Origin: JAZDEL01 sp043820655
GTDB taxonomy: Archaea > Iainarchaeota > Iainarchaeia > Iainarchaeales > JAZDEL01
Length of the DNA: 5,021 bases
Assembly (NCBI GenBank): GCA_043820655.1
Contig: JBDRDO010000052.1
Location: 1 to 5,021 of the forward strand
Direction: 5' to 3'
This document shows positions 1-5,021 of the stretch, piece after piece. Both the position numbers and the translations under genes were made by a program. Numbering within the stretch: position 1 is the stretch's first letter; every line of letters starts with the position of its first letter. The notes under the pieces were generated by a model. The model made no database searches, had not been told where the DNA came from, and saw only the letters and a list, made by a program, of their open reading frames with translations.

Positions 1-38
1 GTATGCAAGATTATGTATATTCATTTTTGCTCAATCCA

Positions 39-65
39 ATAACCTGCTTCAAGAAATTAGGTTAT
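39..65. repeat. Short inverted repeat in AT-rich leader
   Basis: ATAACCT (39-45) and AGGTTAT (59-65) are perfect 7-bp inverted repeats around a 13-nt spacer. They lie upstream of the TATA-like element of the surface-protein gene. No T-tract follows directly on either strand, so this is not an obvious terminator. It could be an operator or chance in AT-rich DNA. The rest of 1-84 shows no convincing gene. Confidence 0.25.
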
Positions 66-84
66 GTATTAGTTATTGCTGTTC

Positions 85-93
85 TTTTTAAAA
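85..93 (+). promoter_or_regulatory. TATA-like element of the surface-protein gene
   Basis: TTTTTAAAA is centred near 89. Archaeal transcription usually starts about 25 nt after the TATA centre, which predicts a start near 113-117. That gives a leader of about 25 nt before the ATG at 141, or a nearly leaderless message if the TTG at 117 were used. No clear purine-rich BRE precedes it, so the call rests on composition and spacing. Confidence 0.45.
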
Positions 94-140
94 GCATTTA
101 CCTGCAAAAATAATAATTGTTGAAAACAGACCGTTTTCGC

Positions 141-2684
141 ATGTGTGGGGGTGTTATATTGGGCTTTAGGAAAATTCTTCTCTGTCTTTTTGTATTAATG
201 GTAAGCGCGAGTGTTTGGGGTCTGGCAATGACCAGCGTAACTATAGAAAGCGGCAATGAATACACGAACTTGGCAATGCCGAGCATTGATTGGGCATCAG
301 ATGGAAGTCCTGACAAGATGAAATTAAGCTGTGATGGCAGCACATGGAAACCTGCCCAGGATATCAGCAACCCTGTAACCGACTTTGACATAACCGCATC
401 AGAGTACGGTTGTTTAGGAGGAACCGACGGCACGGCTACAGTTTACGTAGATGTTAGCGAAGACGGGGGGGCTAATTGGACAGACTCTCCAGCAAGCGAC
501 GATATTTATTATGACAACACCGCACCCACAATCGCGATAACAAAGCCTTTAGATACAGGCACAACCGCCAGCGAGGATAAACAAGTCATTTTTGAGGTTG
601 ATGATGCTGGAAGCGGAGTTGACACCTCAACAATCGTTGTGAAGATTGACGGCACGGCATCAAGCGCGTTCTCTTTCAGCGCAGGCACATGCCCGTTGAT
701 CGGCACAAAATACACCTGCACTTACAATGAAACAGCACTACAGGCATATGGCTCAACAACGCAGGGTTACACCCTGACTGTTGATGCAAGCGATGCTTTG
801 GGAACTGCGGGAACGCAGGCGAGTTCGGCATTTACTTACTCGGACACCACGGCGCCAACAATACCAACGGGTTTTACGGCAACGGCAGGCAATGCGCAGG
901 TTGCACTCAGCTGGACTGCAAATACAAATACTGACATAAACTATTATAGAATTTGGAGAAGCGGTACAAGTGGTGCGTGTAGTGGAAAGACACCAACCAA
1001 TAAGTCTCACCCAACCATAAGTTACACAGATACTGTCGTAACAAACGGCACACCATACTATTATCAAATAAGTGCGGTGGACAAGTCAGGGAACGAAAGT
1101 CCATGCTCAACCCCTGAAGCGATTGCAACACCGACAGCAGGCACCAGCGGCACAGTTAATACGCCCGACATAAGGGCGGACAGGAGCAACGACACATGGA
1201 GCAATGATGACGATGTCAGATTTGAGTGGGATGATACCAGCGACTACACATATTACTGGGTCCTTGACAGCAGTTCAGGCACAACCCCTGATTCTGGAAA
1301 CAGCAGCACTGGGGATAGTTATAAAGAAATGCATGTTGAAGACGGCACAAGGTACTTCCACTTGAGGGCAAAAAACAGTTCAGGAACTTGGGGCTCACCA
1401 AAGCACTTCACAATAAGGATTGATAAAAACAACCCAAGCAGGGTTTCCGGGCTTAACGTTACACTGCGCACAAACGGCGATGTTGACCTTGACTGGGATG
1501 AGCCAAGCGACAGCGGCGGCTCGGGGATTAAGAACTACCTGATTTATAGGAGCACGAAGTCAAACTTTGATATAGATAGTTCAAGCAATTACCAGAGGAA
1601 GTGGACTGTGAGCTCGACAAGCGACACCGATGACACAAGCAAGAACGACGGCACCACATATTATTACAGGGTGCGCGCTTATGACGGCGCCGACAATGGG
1701 GGAGAGGAGAGCGACGATGTTTCCGTCAAGTATGTTGAGGGCGGGGGCGAAGGATTAAAGATAACAATCGAGGCGCCCGAGTTTGTATCAGGGGAAACTG
1801 AAATAAAGGTTATAGGAACCGAGGATATGGACAATCTGCGCCTGAGGCTTAATATGAATGGGGAGTGGAAAACCATAGTAAGCAACAGGGATGATGTAAG
1901 GGAAGTGAATGAAACATTTGATTTCCTGCCGATACACGAGGGCAAGGAAGGGTATTTCTATGTCACAGCGGATGACCAGGACGGGACAAACGTTGATGCA
2001 AGGAAGGACTTTGTTGTTGACGGCACCGCGCCCGAAGCAGAGTGGAATGCGCCCGGCAGCGGCACGGATGCAAGCGGAGAGGTTACGCTTGAGGCAAGTG
2101 CAAGCGATATGGCAAGCGGCGTTGAGAAAGTGGTGTTTTACTACTTTGATGGAGATTGGAAAACGGCGGGGGAAGCCACATCATCAAGCGGGGGCGTGTA
2201 CTCATACAACTGGCAGATGGCGAACCTTGACGGCGAGTATAGGGTAAAGGCAGAGGCGATTGACAAGGCGGGGAATAAGATTGAGACCTCTGAAGTCACG
2301 CTCAGAATTACGCGCGTTGAGGAAACTGTGGAGCCTGAAACAACGGATGAATTAACTGTTGAAACAGTAACAACCACAGGGACAGAAACAACAGGCACAG
2401 GCGATGAGGGCACGGCATCAGGCATCCTTGGCGGAGAGGGCGCAATTGGATATGTGCTTCTTGGAGGGGGCCTGCTTGCGGGGGTTGTAGTAATACTCGC
2501 AATTGTTGCGGCACTGCTGTTTGTGGGCGAAAGGCGCTCATCAGGCGGCGGAACCACTGAACTTGAGAAGGCATTTGATAGAGTAGGAAATACAGGCGGA
2601 CTTTTCTCCGGCCTGGGTGACAGGTTCAGGCCCGAGCCAGAAGAGAAATTCGGAAAGTTTGCGTACCGCGGGGAAAGGGAATAA
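141..2684 (+). CDS. Secreted Ig/fibronectin type III surface protein with C-terminal membrane anchor
   Basis: Predicted type I membrane protein of 847 residues (counted from the ATG at 141) displayed on the cell surface. A signal peptide is visible: basic GFRK at 8-11, then a hydrophobic core to about 25. The outer part is a chain of about seven beta-sandwich domains: Ig-like at about 31-127 and 128-235, FnIII at 237-330 (core Trp 258, YYYQISAVD at 306-314), an Ig/FnIII-like unit at 340-428, FnIII at 432-532 (Trp 452, YYYRVRAYD at 507-515), and Ig-like at 538-628 and 630-724. D-x-T-A-P boundary motifs recur at 125, 235 and 627. A Thr/Glu-rich stalk (725-758), one membrane helix (768-796) and a charged tail of about 50 residues follow. 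Ten N-X-S/T sequons lie outside. Such architecture suggests adhesion or an envelope role; no catalytic domain is seen. The start is uncertain: the frame is open from TTG 117, and TTG 159 has a GGTG ribosome-binding match 5 nt upstream and keeps the whole signal peptide. Confidence 0.85.
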   Translation: MCGGVILGFRKILLCLFVLMVSASVWGLAMTSVTIESGNEYTNLAMPSIDWASDGSPDKMKLSCDGSTWKPAQDISNPVTDFDITASEYGCLGGTDGTATVYVDVSEDGGANWTDSPASDDIYYDNTAPTIAITKPLDTGTTASEDKQVIFEVDDAGSGVDTSTIVVKIDGTASSAFSFSAGTCPLIGTKYTCTYNETALQAYGSTTQGYTLTVDASDALGTAGTQASSAFTYSDTTAPTIPTGFTATAGNAQVALSWTANTNTDINYYRIWRSGTSGACSGKTPTNKSHPTISYTDTVVTNGTPYYYQISAVDKSGNESPCSTPEAIATPTAGTSGTVNTPDIRADRSNDTWSNDDDVRFEWDDTSDYTYYWVLDSSSGTTPDSGNSSTGDSYKEMHVEDGTRYFHLRAKNSSGTWGSPKHFTIRIDKNNPSRVSGLNVTLRTNGDVDLDWDEPSDSGGSGIKNYLIYRSTKSNFDIDSSSNYQRKWTVSSTSDTDDTSKNDGTTYYYRVRAYDGADNGGEESDDVSVKYVEGGGEGLKITIEAPEFVSGETEIKVIGTEDMDNLRLRLNMNGEWKTIVSNRDDVREVNETFDFLPIHEGKEGYFYVTADDQDGTNVDARKDFVVDGTAPEAEWNAPGSGTDASGEVTLEASASDMASGVEKVVFYYFDGDWKTAGEATSSSGGVYSYNWQMANLDGEYRVKAEAIDKAGNKIETSEVTLRITRVEETVEPETTDELTVETVTTTGTETTGTGDEGTASGILGGEGAIGYVLLGGGLLAGVVVILAIVAALLFVGERRSSGGGTTELEKAFDRVGNTGGLFSGLGDRFRPEPEEKFGKFAYRGERE

Positions 2685-2709
2685 GTCCCGCGGAACGGTT
2701 TTATTTTTC
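2666..2709 (+). terminator. Hairpin plus T-tract terminator at end of the surface-protein gene
   Basis: CCGCGGG (2666-2672) pairs perfectly with CCCGCGG (2687-2693), and one G-U pair can extend the stem inward. The loop holds the TAA stop codon (2682-2684). TTTTATTTTT follows at 2699-2708, and more T-runs extend from 2723 to 2737. T-tracts are the known archaeal termination signal; a GC hairpin directly before one resembles a bacterial intrinsic terminator. The further T-runs overlap the stop of the convergent gene. Confidence 0.6.
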
Positions 2710-2735
2710 AGCCCCATTCCTAATTTTTTTATTTT

Positions 2736-3101
2736 TTATTTCTTAATCAGCGGCATTACACTTGCCGCCTCGTTTGGCGCGACTTTTGGAAATAGTTTGT
2801 AAAGTGCGGCAGGCGCGGAAATGCGCTGCACGCGGATTAAATAAACCAAAAGCGCGAAAATAACAAGCACGAGCAGTGAGGCAAGCGTGCTGAAGTAGTT
2901 TATTGCAATGCCGAGGAGCTGGTTTTCAATAAGCATAAGTAGGGGCAGGAATGAAATTGAAAAAACAAATGAAAAAACAAGGCGCTCAATCCCGTCCAGA
3001 TCAGCGCGGCGCGGGAAAAAGGCAAGCGTAAGGAAATAGCCGGGCAGGGTTACAATTATTGCGAAAAGCAGAATTCCGACTGTTGTTTCAATCAATGTCA
3101 T
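2736..3101 (-). CDS. Small DUF1616-like integral membrane protein
   Basis: A 121-residue protein with three hydrophobic segments at about 8-29, 41-59 and 70-89. The pattern of a first helix ending LPGYFLTLAFFPRR (19-32), an acidic loop with DLDGIERL (34-41) and a second helix rich in S, F and L matches the N-terminal part of DUF1616 proteins, which is how I recognise it; their function is not known. The C-terminal 30 residues are soluble and mildly basic. The ATG at 3101 lies 26-27 nt from the centre of a perfect TTTAAATA box, which fits a leaderless transcript. It is convergent with the surface-protein gene (51-nt gap) and divergent from the reductase gene. No T-tract is seen downstream on its own strand. 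Function is not assigned; membrane location is well supported. Confidence 0.75.
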   Translation of the reverse strand: MTLIETTVGILLFAIIVTLPGYFLTLAFFPRRADLDGIERLVFSFVFSISFLPLLMLIENQLLGIAINYFSTLASLLVLVIFALLVYLIRVQRISAPAALYKLFPKVAPNEAASVMPLIKK

Positions 3102-3120
3102 AACCTAATACTGGCGGCGG

Positions 3121-3132
3121 AATTATTTAAAA
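3121..3132. promoter_or_regulatory. Shared near-palindromic TATA element for two divergent genes
   Basis: On the minus strand 3131-3124 reads TTTAAATA, the archaeal TATA consensus. Its centre is 26-27 nt from the ATG at 3101, so the DUF1616-like message would start at or next to its start codon. On the plus strand the same bases read TATTTAAA, with a predicted start near 3153. That gives a leader of about 10 nt before the ATG at 3163 and includes GTGAAG (3153-3158), a possible ribosome-binding site. No better TATA element is visible between the genes. Confidence 0.55.
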
Positions 3133-3162
3133 TGGTTGCCCCTTATTCTTAAGTGAAGCAAG

Positions 3163-4299
3163 ATGTATAATGCTGTTATTATAGGTGCGGGCCCTGTCGG
3201 GCTTTCCCTTGCGGAGAAACTTAAGCACGAGGGATGGGACTGCGCTGTTGTTGAGGAACATTCCACAGTAGGAAAGCCGGTTAACTGCACAGGGCTGATA
3301 AGCAGAAGCGGAGTGCAGGAACTCGGGCTTGACCTTTCGGATTGTGAAATCAACAGGATTAAGGGCGCGAGGATTTATTCCCCGAATAATGAGGTTTTGG
3401 AGGTTAGAAAGCAGGGGTTTGTTGCGCATGTTATTGACAGGGAGAAGTTTGACCGCAGTTTTTACGCAAAGGCGAAAAAGGCAGGCGTGGATGTAAAGCT
3501 GGATACACGATTGCTTGACATACGGAACGAGACTGTTTTTGTTGAGCATGATGGCAGGGGCGAACTGATAAAGGGGCAGGTTGTTGTTGGGGCGGACGGC
3601 GCGGCATCAAAAACCCGCGGGCTGATGGGAATTAAGGTGCCGCCGCAGAGGCTTATGCACACATATCAAGTAAGGGCGCGCGGCTCTTTTGACCAGGATT
3701 ATGTTTCGCTTTACTTTGGGGGTGCCTCCCGTGGCTTTTTTGCATGGGTTGTGCCTGAAAGCAATGAAATTGCGCGCATCGGCCTCGGGACAAACGCGGG
3801 GAATGTCAAAAAGGCATTTGACATGTTTACCGCGGAACGCGGGATAAGGGCGCAGGCAATTTCCGAGAGCAGTGCCTTAATACCGATTGGCGAACCTTTG
3901 AAGGAGATTGTGCAGGATAATTTGATGTTATTGGGAGATGCGGCATTCCAGACAAAGGCAACTACAGGCGGGGGGATTATAACAGGGCTGAATGCCGCGG
4001 GCACGCTTTCTGAACTTATAAGTTCGCACTTTAAGAATAAGACAAAGCTGGATGATTACTGGAAGATGCTGAAGCCGCTGAATAATGAGCTTAACATTCA
4101 CTGGAAGATTCGCAGTTATTTGAATTCCTTAGGGGATGAGAAGATGGATGCGCTCTTCAGGAAGATGAAGAAGGCGGGGATGGAGGAGTTTTTGGAGAAA
4201 GAGGGGGACATGGACAGGCCGGGGAGGTTTGTCGGGAAGATTTTAAGGAAGCCGAGCATGTGGGGGCTGTTCCCCGAGGCAATGAAAGTTTTGCGCTGA
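3163..4299 (+). CDS. Geranylgeranyl reductase family FAD-dependent oxidoreductase
   Basis: A 378-residue flavoprotein of the geranylgeranyl reductase family, whose archaeal members hydrogenate double bonds of isoprenoid chains in membrane lipids or polyprenols. The N-terminal FAD-binding Rossmann motif is GAGPVG (8-13), with the ribose-binding acid at about E31-E32. KPVNCTGL (38-45) matches the family's P-x-x-C-x-G segment with the conserved Cys (C42). VVGADGAAS (141-149) is the mid-chain FAD motif, FFAWVVP (192-198) matches the substrate-side Y-x-W-x-F-P element, and LLGDAAFQTKATTGGG (256-271) is the second FAD motif. Length is near the short end for the family and nothing appears truncated. 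The ATG at 3163 begins right at the Rossmann strand and has GTGAAG four bases upstream. It is transcribed alone; a T-rich run follows the stop. Which isoprenoid it reduces (archaeal core lipid or dolichol) cannot be told from sequence; a broader family role is the main alternative. Confidence 0.88.
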   Translation: MYNAVIIGAGPVGLSLAEKLKHEGWDCAVVEEHSTVGKPVNCTGLISRSGVQELGLDLSDCEINRIKGARIYSPNNEVLEVRKQGFVAHVIDREKFDRSFYAKAKKAGVDVKLDTRLLDIRNETVFVEHDGRGELIKGQVVVGADGAASKTRGLMGIKVPPQRLMHTYQVRARGSFDQDYVSLYFGGASRGFFAWVVPESNEIARIGLGTNAGNVKKAFDMFTAERGIRAQAISESSALIPIGEPLKEIVQDNLMLLGDAAFQTKATTGGGIITGLNAAGTLSELISSHFKNKTKLDDYWKMLKPLNNELNIHWKIRSYLNSLGDEKMDALFRKMKKAGMEEFLEKEGDMDRPGRFVGKILRKPSMWGLFPEAMKVLR

Positions 4300-4533
4300 A
4301 ATAAGTGCTAATTTCTTTTTCCTTTGCCAAGACTTTATTTCCGATTCGCGTGAGAGTGCCGCGGATTTACTTTTTTTGCGCTCGGAATAAACAAATTTCA
4401 CAGGCAGGCGTGCGCGCGTGTAACGGCTTGCCTTTCCCGCGTTGTGCGCGGCAAGGCGCTTTTTCAAATCATTCGTCCAGCCGCAGTACAGGGTTTTGTC
4501 TTTGCATTGCAGGAGGTAGACGAAGTAAGCCAT
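4243..4533 (-). CDS. Small GIY-YIG domain nuclease-like protein (YhbQ type)
   Basis: A 96-residue single-domain GIY-YIG protein. The GIY strand appears as YFVYLLQC (3-10) and the YIG strand as LYCGWTNDL (15-23). It continues with KKRLAAHNAG (24-33), holding the conserved Arg (R26) and His, then YTRARLPVKFVY (38-49), and SRESEIKSW (61-69) with the catalytic-type Glu (E63 or E65). These fit the small stand-alone YhbQ-like family; family members are presumed DNA nucleases, but most are uncharacterised. The core ends near residue 78. Residues 79-96 are a non-conserved tail encoded entirely within the antisense overlap with the reductase gene. The start codon is 29 nt past the tRNA-Gln 3' end on the same strand, so it may be read from the tRNA or uppS side. 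TTTTTATTT (4560-4552) upstream could be a TATA element or the tRNA's terminator. Confidence 0.82.
   Translation of the reverse strand: MAYFVYLLQCKDKTLYCGWTNDLKKRLAAHNAGKASRYTRARLPVKFVYSERKKSKSAALSRESEIKSWQRKKKLALISAQNFHCLGEQPPHARLP
4309..4325 (+). terminator. T-rich termination region after the reductase gene
   Basis: Pyrimidine and T-rich sequence including TTTCTTTTTCCTTT starts about 10 nt after the reductase stop codon. Such tracts act as archaeal terminators. It lies inside the antisense GIY-YIG gene and there codes for a Lys-rich stretch, so the composition may be set by that protein instead. Confidence 0.4.
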
Positions 4534-4551
4534 AGTGAATGCCCCGTTCAG

Positions 4552-4561
4552 AAATAAAAAA
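4552..4561 (-). terminator. T-rich tract just 3' of tRNA-Gln
   Basis: On the minus strand TTTTTTATTT-like sequence begins immediately after the tRNA discriminator base. Archaeal tRNA genes are often followed by oligo-T terminators. Its position 19-27 nt before the GIY-YIG ATG means it might also act as that gene's TATA element; the sequence alone cannot separate the two. Confidence 0.45.
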
Positions 4562-4668
4562 TAGCCCCGAGGAGATTCGAACTCCTGTCATCAGGTTCAG
4601 AGCCTGAGATGCTTTCGGCAGAATTGAAGTTTTCACCTCACATTCCTTGGCCGCTACACTACGGGGCT
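4562..4668 (-). tRNA. tRNA-Gln(CUG) with a D-loop intron
   Basis: A 107-nt gene that folds to a 73-nt tRNA after removal of 34 nt. Acceptor arms AGCCCCG (4668-4662) and CGGGGCT (4569-4563) pair perfectly, with discriminator A at 4562 and no encoded CCA. The D-stem is GUGU (4659-4656) with GCAU (4612-4609). The anticodon stem is UCAGG/CCUGA with the 7-nt loop CUCUGAA (4602-4596), giving anticodon CUG at 4600-4598. The variable loop is UGAC. The T-arm is AGGAG/CUCCU with loop UUCGAAU (4581-4575). A1-U72 and the D-loop AGCGGCC resemble archaeal Gln tRNAs. It lies between uppS and the GIY-YIG gene on the same strand but has its own TATA box. Confidence 0.93.
4614..4647 (-). other. Non-canonical tRNA intron with bulge-helix-bulge fold
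   Basis: The 34-nt insert lies in the D-loop, between about positions 20b and 21. CGGC (4653-4650) pairs with GCCG (4619-4616) as the 4-bp central helix. The bulges are CAA (4649-4647) on one strand and AAA (4615-4613) on the other, each 3 nt. Beyond the first bulge GGAAU (4646-4642) pairs with AUUCU (4624-4620). A single bulged G and a further 5-bp stem, UGAGG/CUUCA, close on a UGAAAA loop. On the outer side is the D-stem, separated by AG opposite AAA, so the outer half is slightly relaxed. Cutting after the second base of each bulge yields a 9-nt D-loop. Confidence 0.82.
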
Positions 4669-4701
4669 ATGCTTTGTAGCAAATACAATTAGCAGGAATA
4701 G

Positions 4702-4709
4702 TATTTAAA
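4702..4709 (-). promoter_or_regulatory. TATA box of tRNA-Gln
   Basis: The minus strand reads TTTAAATA, a perfect archaeal TATA consensus, identical to the box at 3131-3124. Its centre is about 37 nt upstream of the tRNA 5' end, predicting a start near 4680 and a leader of about 11 nt removed by RNase P. It begins only 6 nt after the uppS stop codon, so the tRNA need not depend on readthrough from uppS. Confidence 0.7.
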
Positions 4710-4714
4710 TTCCT

Positions 4715-5021
4715 TCACTTTCCGTATCTCCTGTCCCGCTCATAGAACGACTTCACCGCGGCGCGGATGTCATTCTCCTCAAGCTCGGGCCAGTATTTGG
4801 GGGTAAAGTAAAGTTCTGAATACGCGGACTGGTAGGTCAGGAAGCCACTAAGGCGCTGTGTGCCTGAAGTCCGAATAATGAGGTCGGGGTTCTGGAAGTT
4901 TGAATAAAGGTAATCCGAGAATGTGCTTTCATCAAGTGCGTGCATCGTGGTTTTTCCCTGCGCGTAATCCTGCGCGAATTTTTTTGCGGCGTCAACAATT
5001 TCCTGCTGGCCGTTGTATCCG
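4715..5021 (-). CDS. uppS: Polyprenyl (undecaprenyl-type) diphosphate synthase, C-terminal part
   Basis: Partial gene: the frame is open to the right window edge and gives the last 101 residues (a complete enzyme is about 230-260). cis-Prenyltransferases extend farnesyl or geranylgeranyl diphosphate with isopentenyl diphosphate; in archaea the product becomes the dolichol-type carrier used in glycosylation. The visible part begins GYNGQQEIVDA, matching the family's N-Y-G-G-R-x-[DE]-I block. PDLIIRTSGTQRLSGFL, then YQSAYSELYF, holds the conserved Arg residues that bind the diphosphate, and the Glu of SELYF that ligates Mg. It ends YERDRRYGK, like the usual R-E-R-R-[FY]-G terminus. The internal ATG at 4945 is not the start, because family homology continues upstream of it. 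The N-terminal catalytic Asp and H-G-N-R-R-W motifs are outside the window. It is upstream of tRNA-Gln on the same strand. Confidence 0.92.
   Translation of the reverse strand, partial: GYNGQQEIVDAAKKFAQDYAQGKTTMHALDESTFSDYLYSNFQNPDLIIRTSGTQRLSGFLTYQSAYSELYFTPKYWPELEENDIRAAVKSFYERDRRYGK

Noticed and set aside
56..66. ATTAGGTTATG also occurs on the minus strand at the DUF1616-like start (3109-3099)
   Set aside because: An 11-nt match in AT-rich sequence over 5 kb on both strands is expected by chance; flanks do not match.
465..471. Run of seven G in the surface-protein gene as a possible frameshift site
   Set aside because: The reading frame continues with consistent Ig-like sequence on both sides, so there is no sign of a shift or of slippage.
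2141..2557. 138-codon open frame on the minus strand
   Set aside because: It lies wholly inside the surface-protein gene, is rich in Pro/Ser/Val from antisense reading of Thr/Gly-rich coding, and has no recognisable domain.
4305..4535. 76-codon open frame on the plus strand
   Set aside because: It is antisense to the clearly conserved GIY-YIG gene, and its product shows no family features.
4641..4659. Alternative D-stem GUGU with AUGU (4643-4640) and an intron next to the anticodon stem
   Set aside because: The pairing would rely on three G-U pairs and gives no bulge-helix-bulge; GUGU with GCAU and the D-loop intron explains all bases better.
1..5021. CRISPR array, insertion sequence or phage/defence genes
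   Set aside because: No regularly spaced direct repeats, terminal inverted repeats or transposase/integrase motifs are visible. The GIY-YIG protein is a small chromosomal-type family without intron or homing context; its proximity to a tRNA intron looks coincidental.

Overview
The window looks archaeal and probably comes from a small-genome lineage such as DPANN; the phylum cannot be fixed from this piece. The evidence is a geranylgeranyl-reductase-family flavoprotein, perfect TTTAAATA-type TATA boxes, T-tracts where terminators are expected, a tRNA without an encoded CCA that carries a bulge-helix-bulge intron, and a large Ig/fibronectin-type surface protein held by one C-terminal membrane helix. 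All the assignments are sequence-pattern calls made without database searches.

Layout. Positions 1-140 are an AT-rich leader with a TATA-like element at 85-93. Positions 141-2684 (+) encode a type I membrane surface protein of about 850 residues made of about seven beta-sandwich domains. A GC-rich hairpin that overlaps its stop codon, followed by T-tracts, ends this gene. Positions 2736-3101 (-) encode a small DUF1616-like membrane protein. It is divergent from a 378-residue geranylgeranyl-reductase-family protein at 3163-4299 (+), and both appear to use one near-palindromic TATA element at 3121-3132. From about 4243 to the right edge the genes lie on the minus strand: a partial cis-prenyltransferase (UppS type, 4715-5021), tRNA-Gln(CUG) at 4562-4668 with its own TATA box, and a small GIY-YIG nuclease (4243-4533) whose tail runs antisense into the end of the reductase gene.

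How the genes may relate. UppS-type enzymes make long cis-polyprenyl chains, and members of the reductase family saturate archaeal isoprenoid chains, either membrane lipids or dolichol carriers. Dolichol-type carriers feed N-glycosylation, and the surface protein has ten N-X-S/T sequons in its predicted outer part. This is a plausible cell-envelope theme, but the genes are not one operon and the link is inference.

The most notable item is the tRNA-Gln. A 34-nt insert sits in the D-loop rather than at the canonical 37/38 site, and it folds into an almost textbook bulge-helix-bulge with 3-nt bulges around a 4-bp helix. No new multi-gene system is evident.
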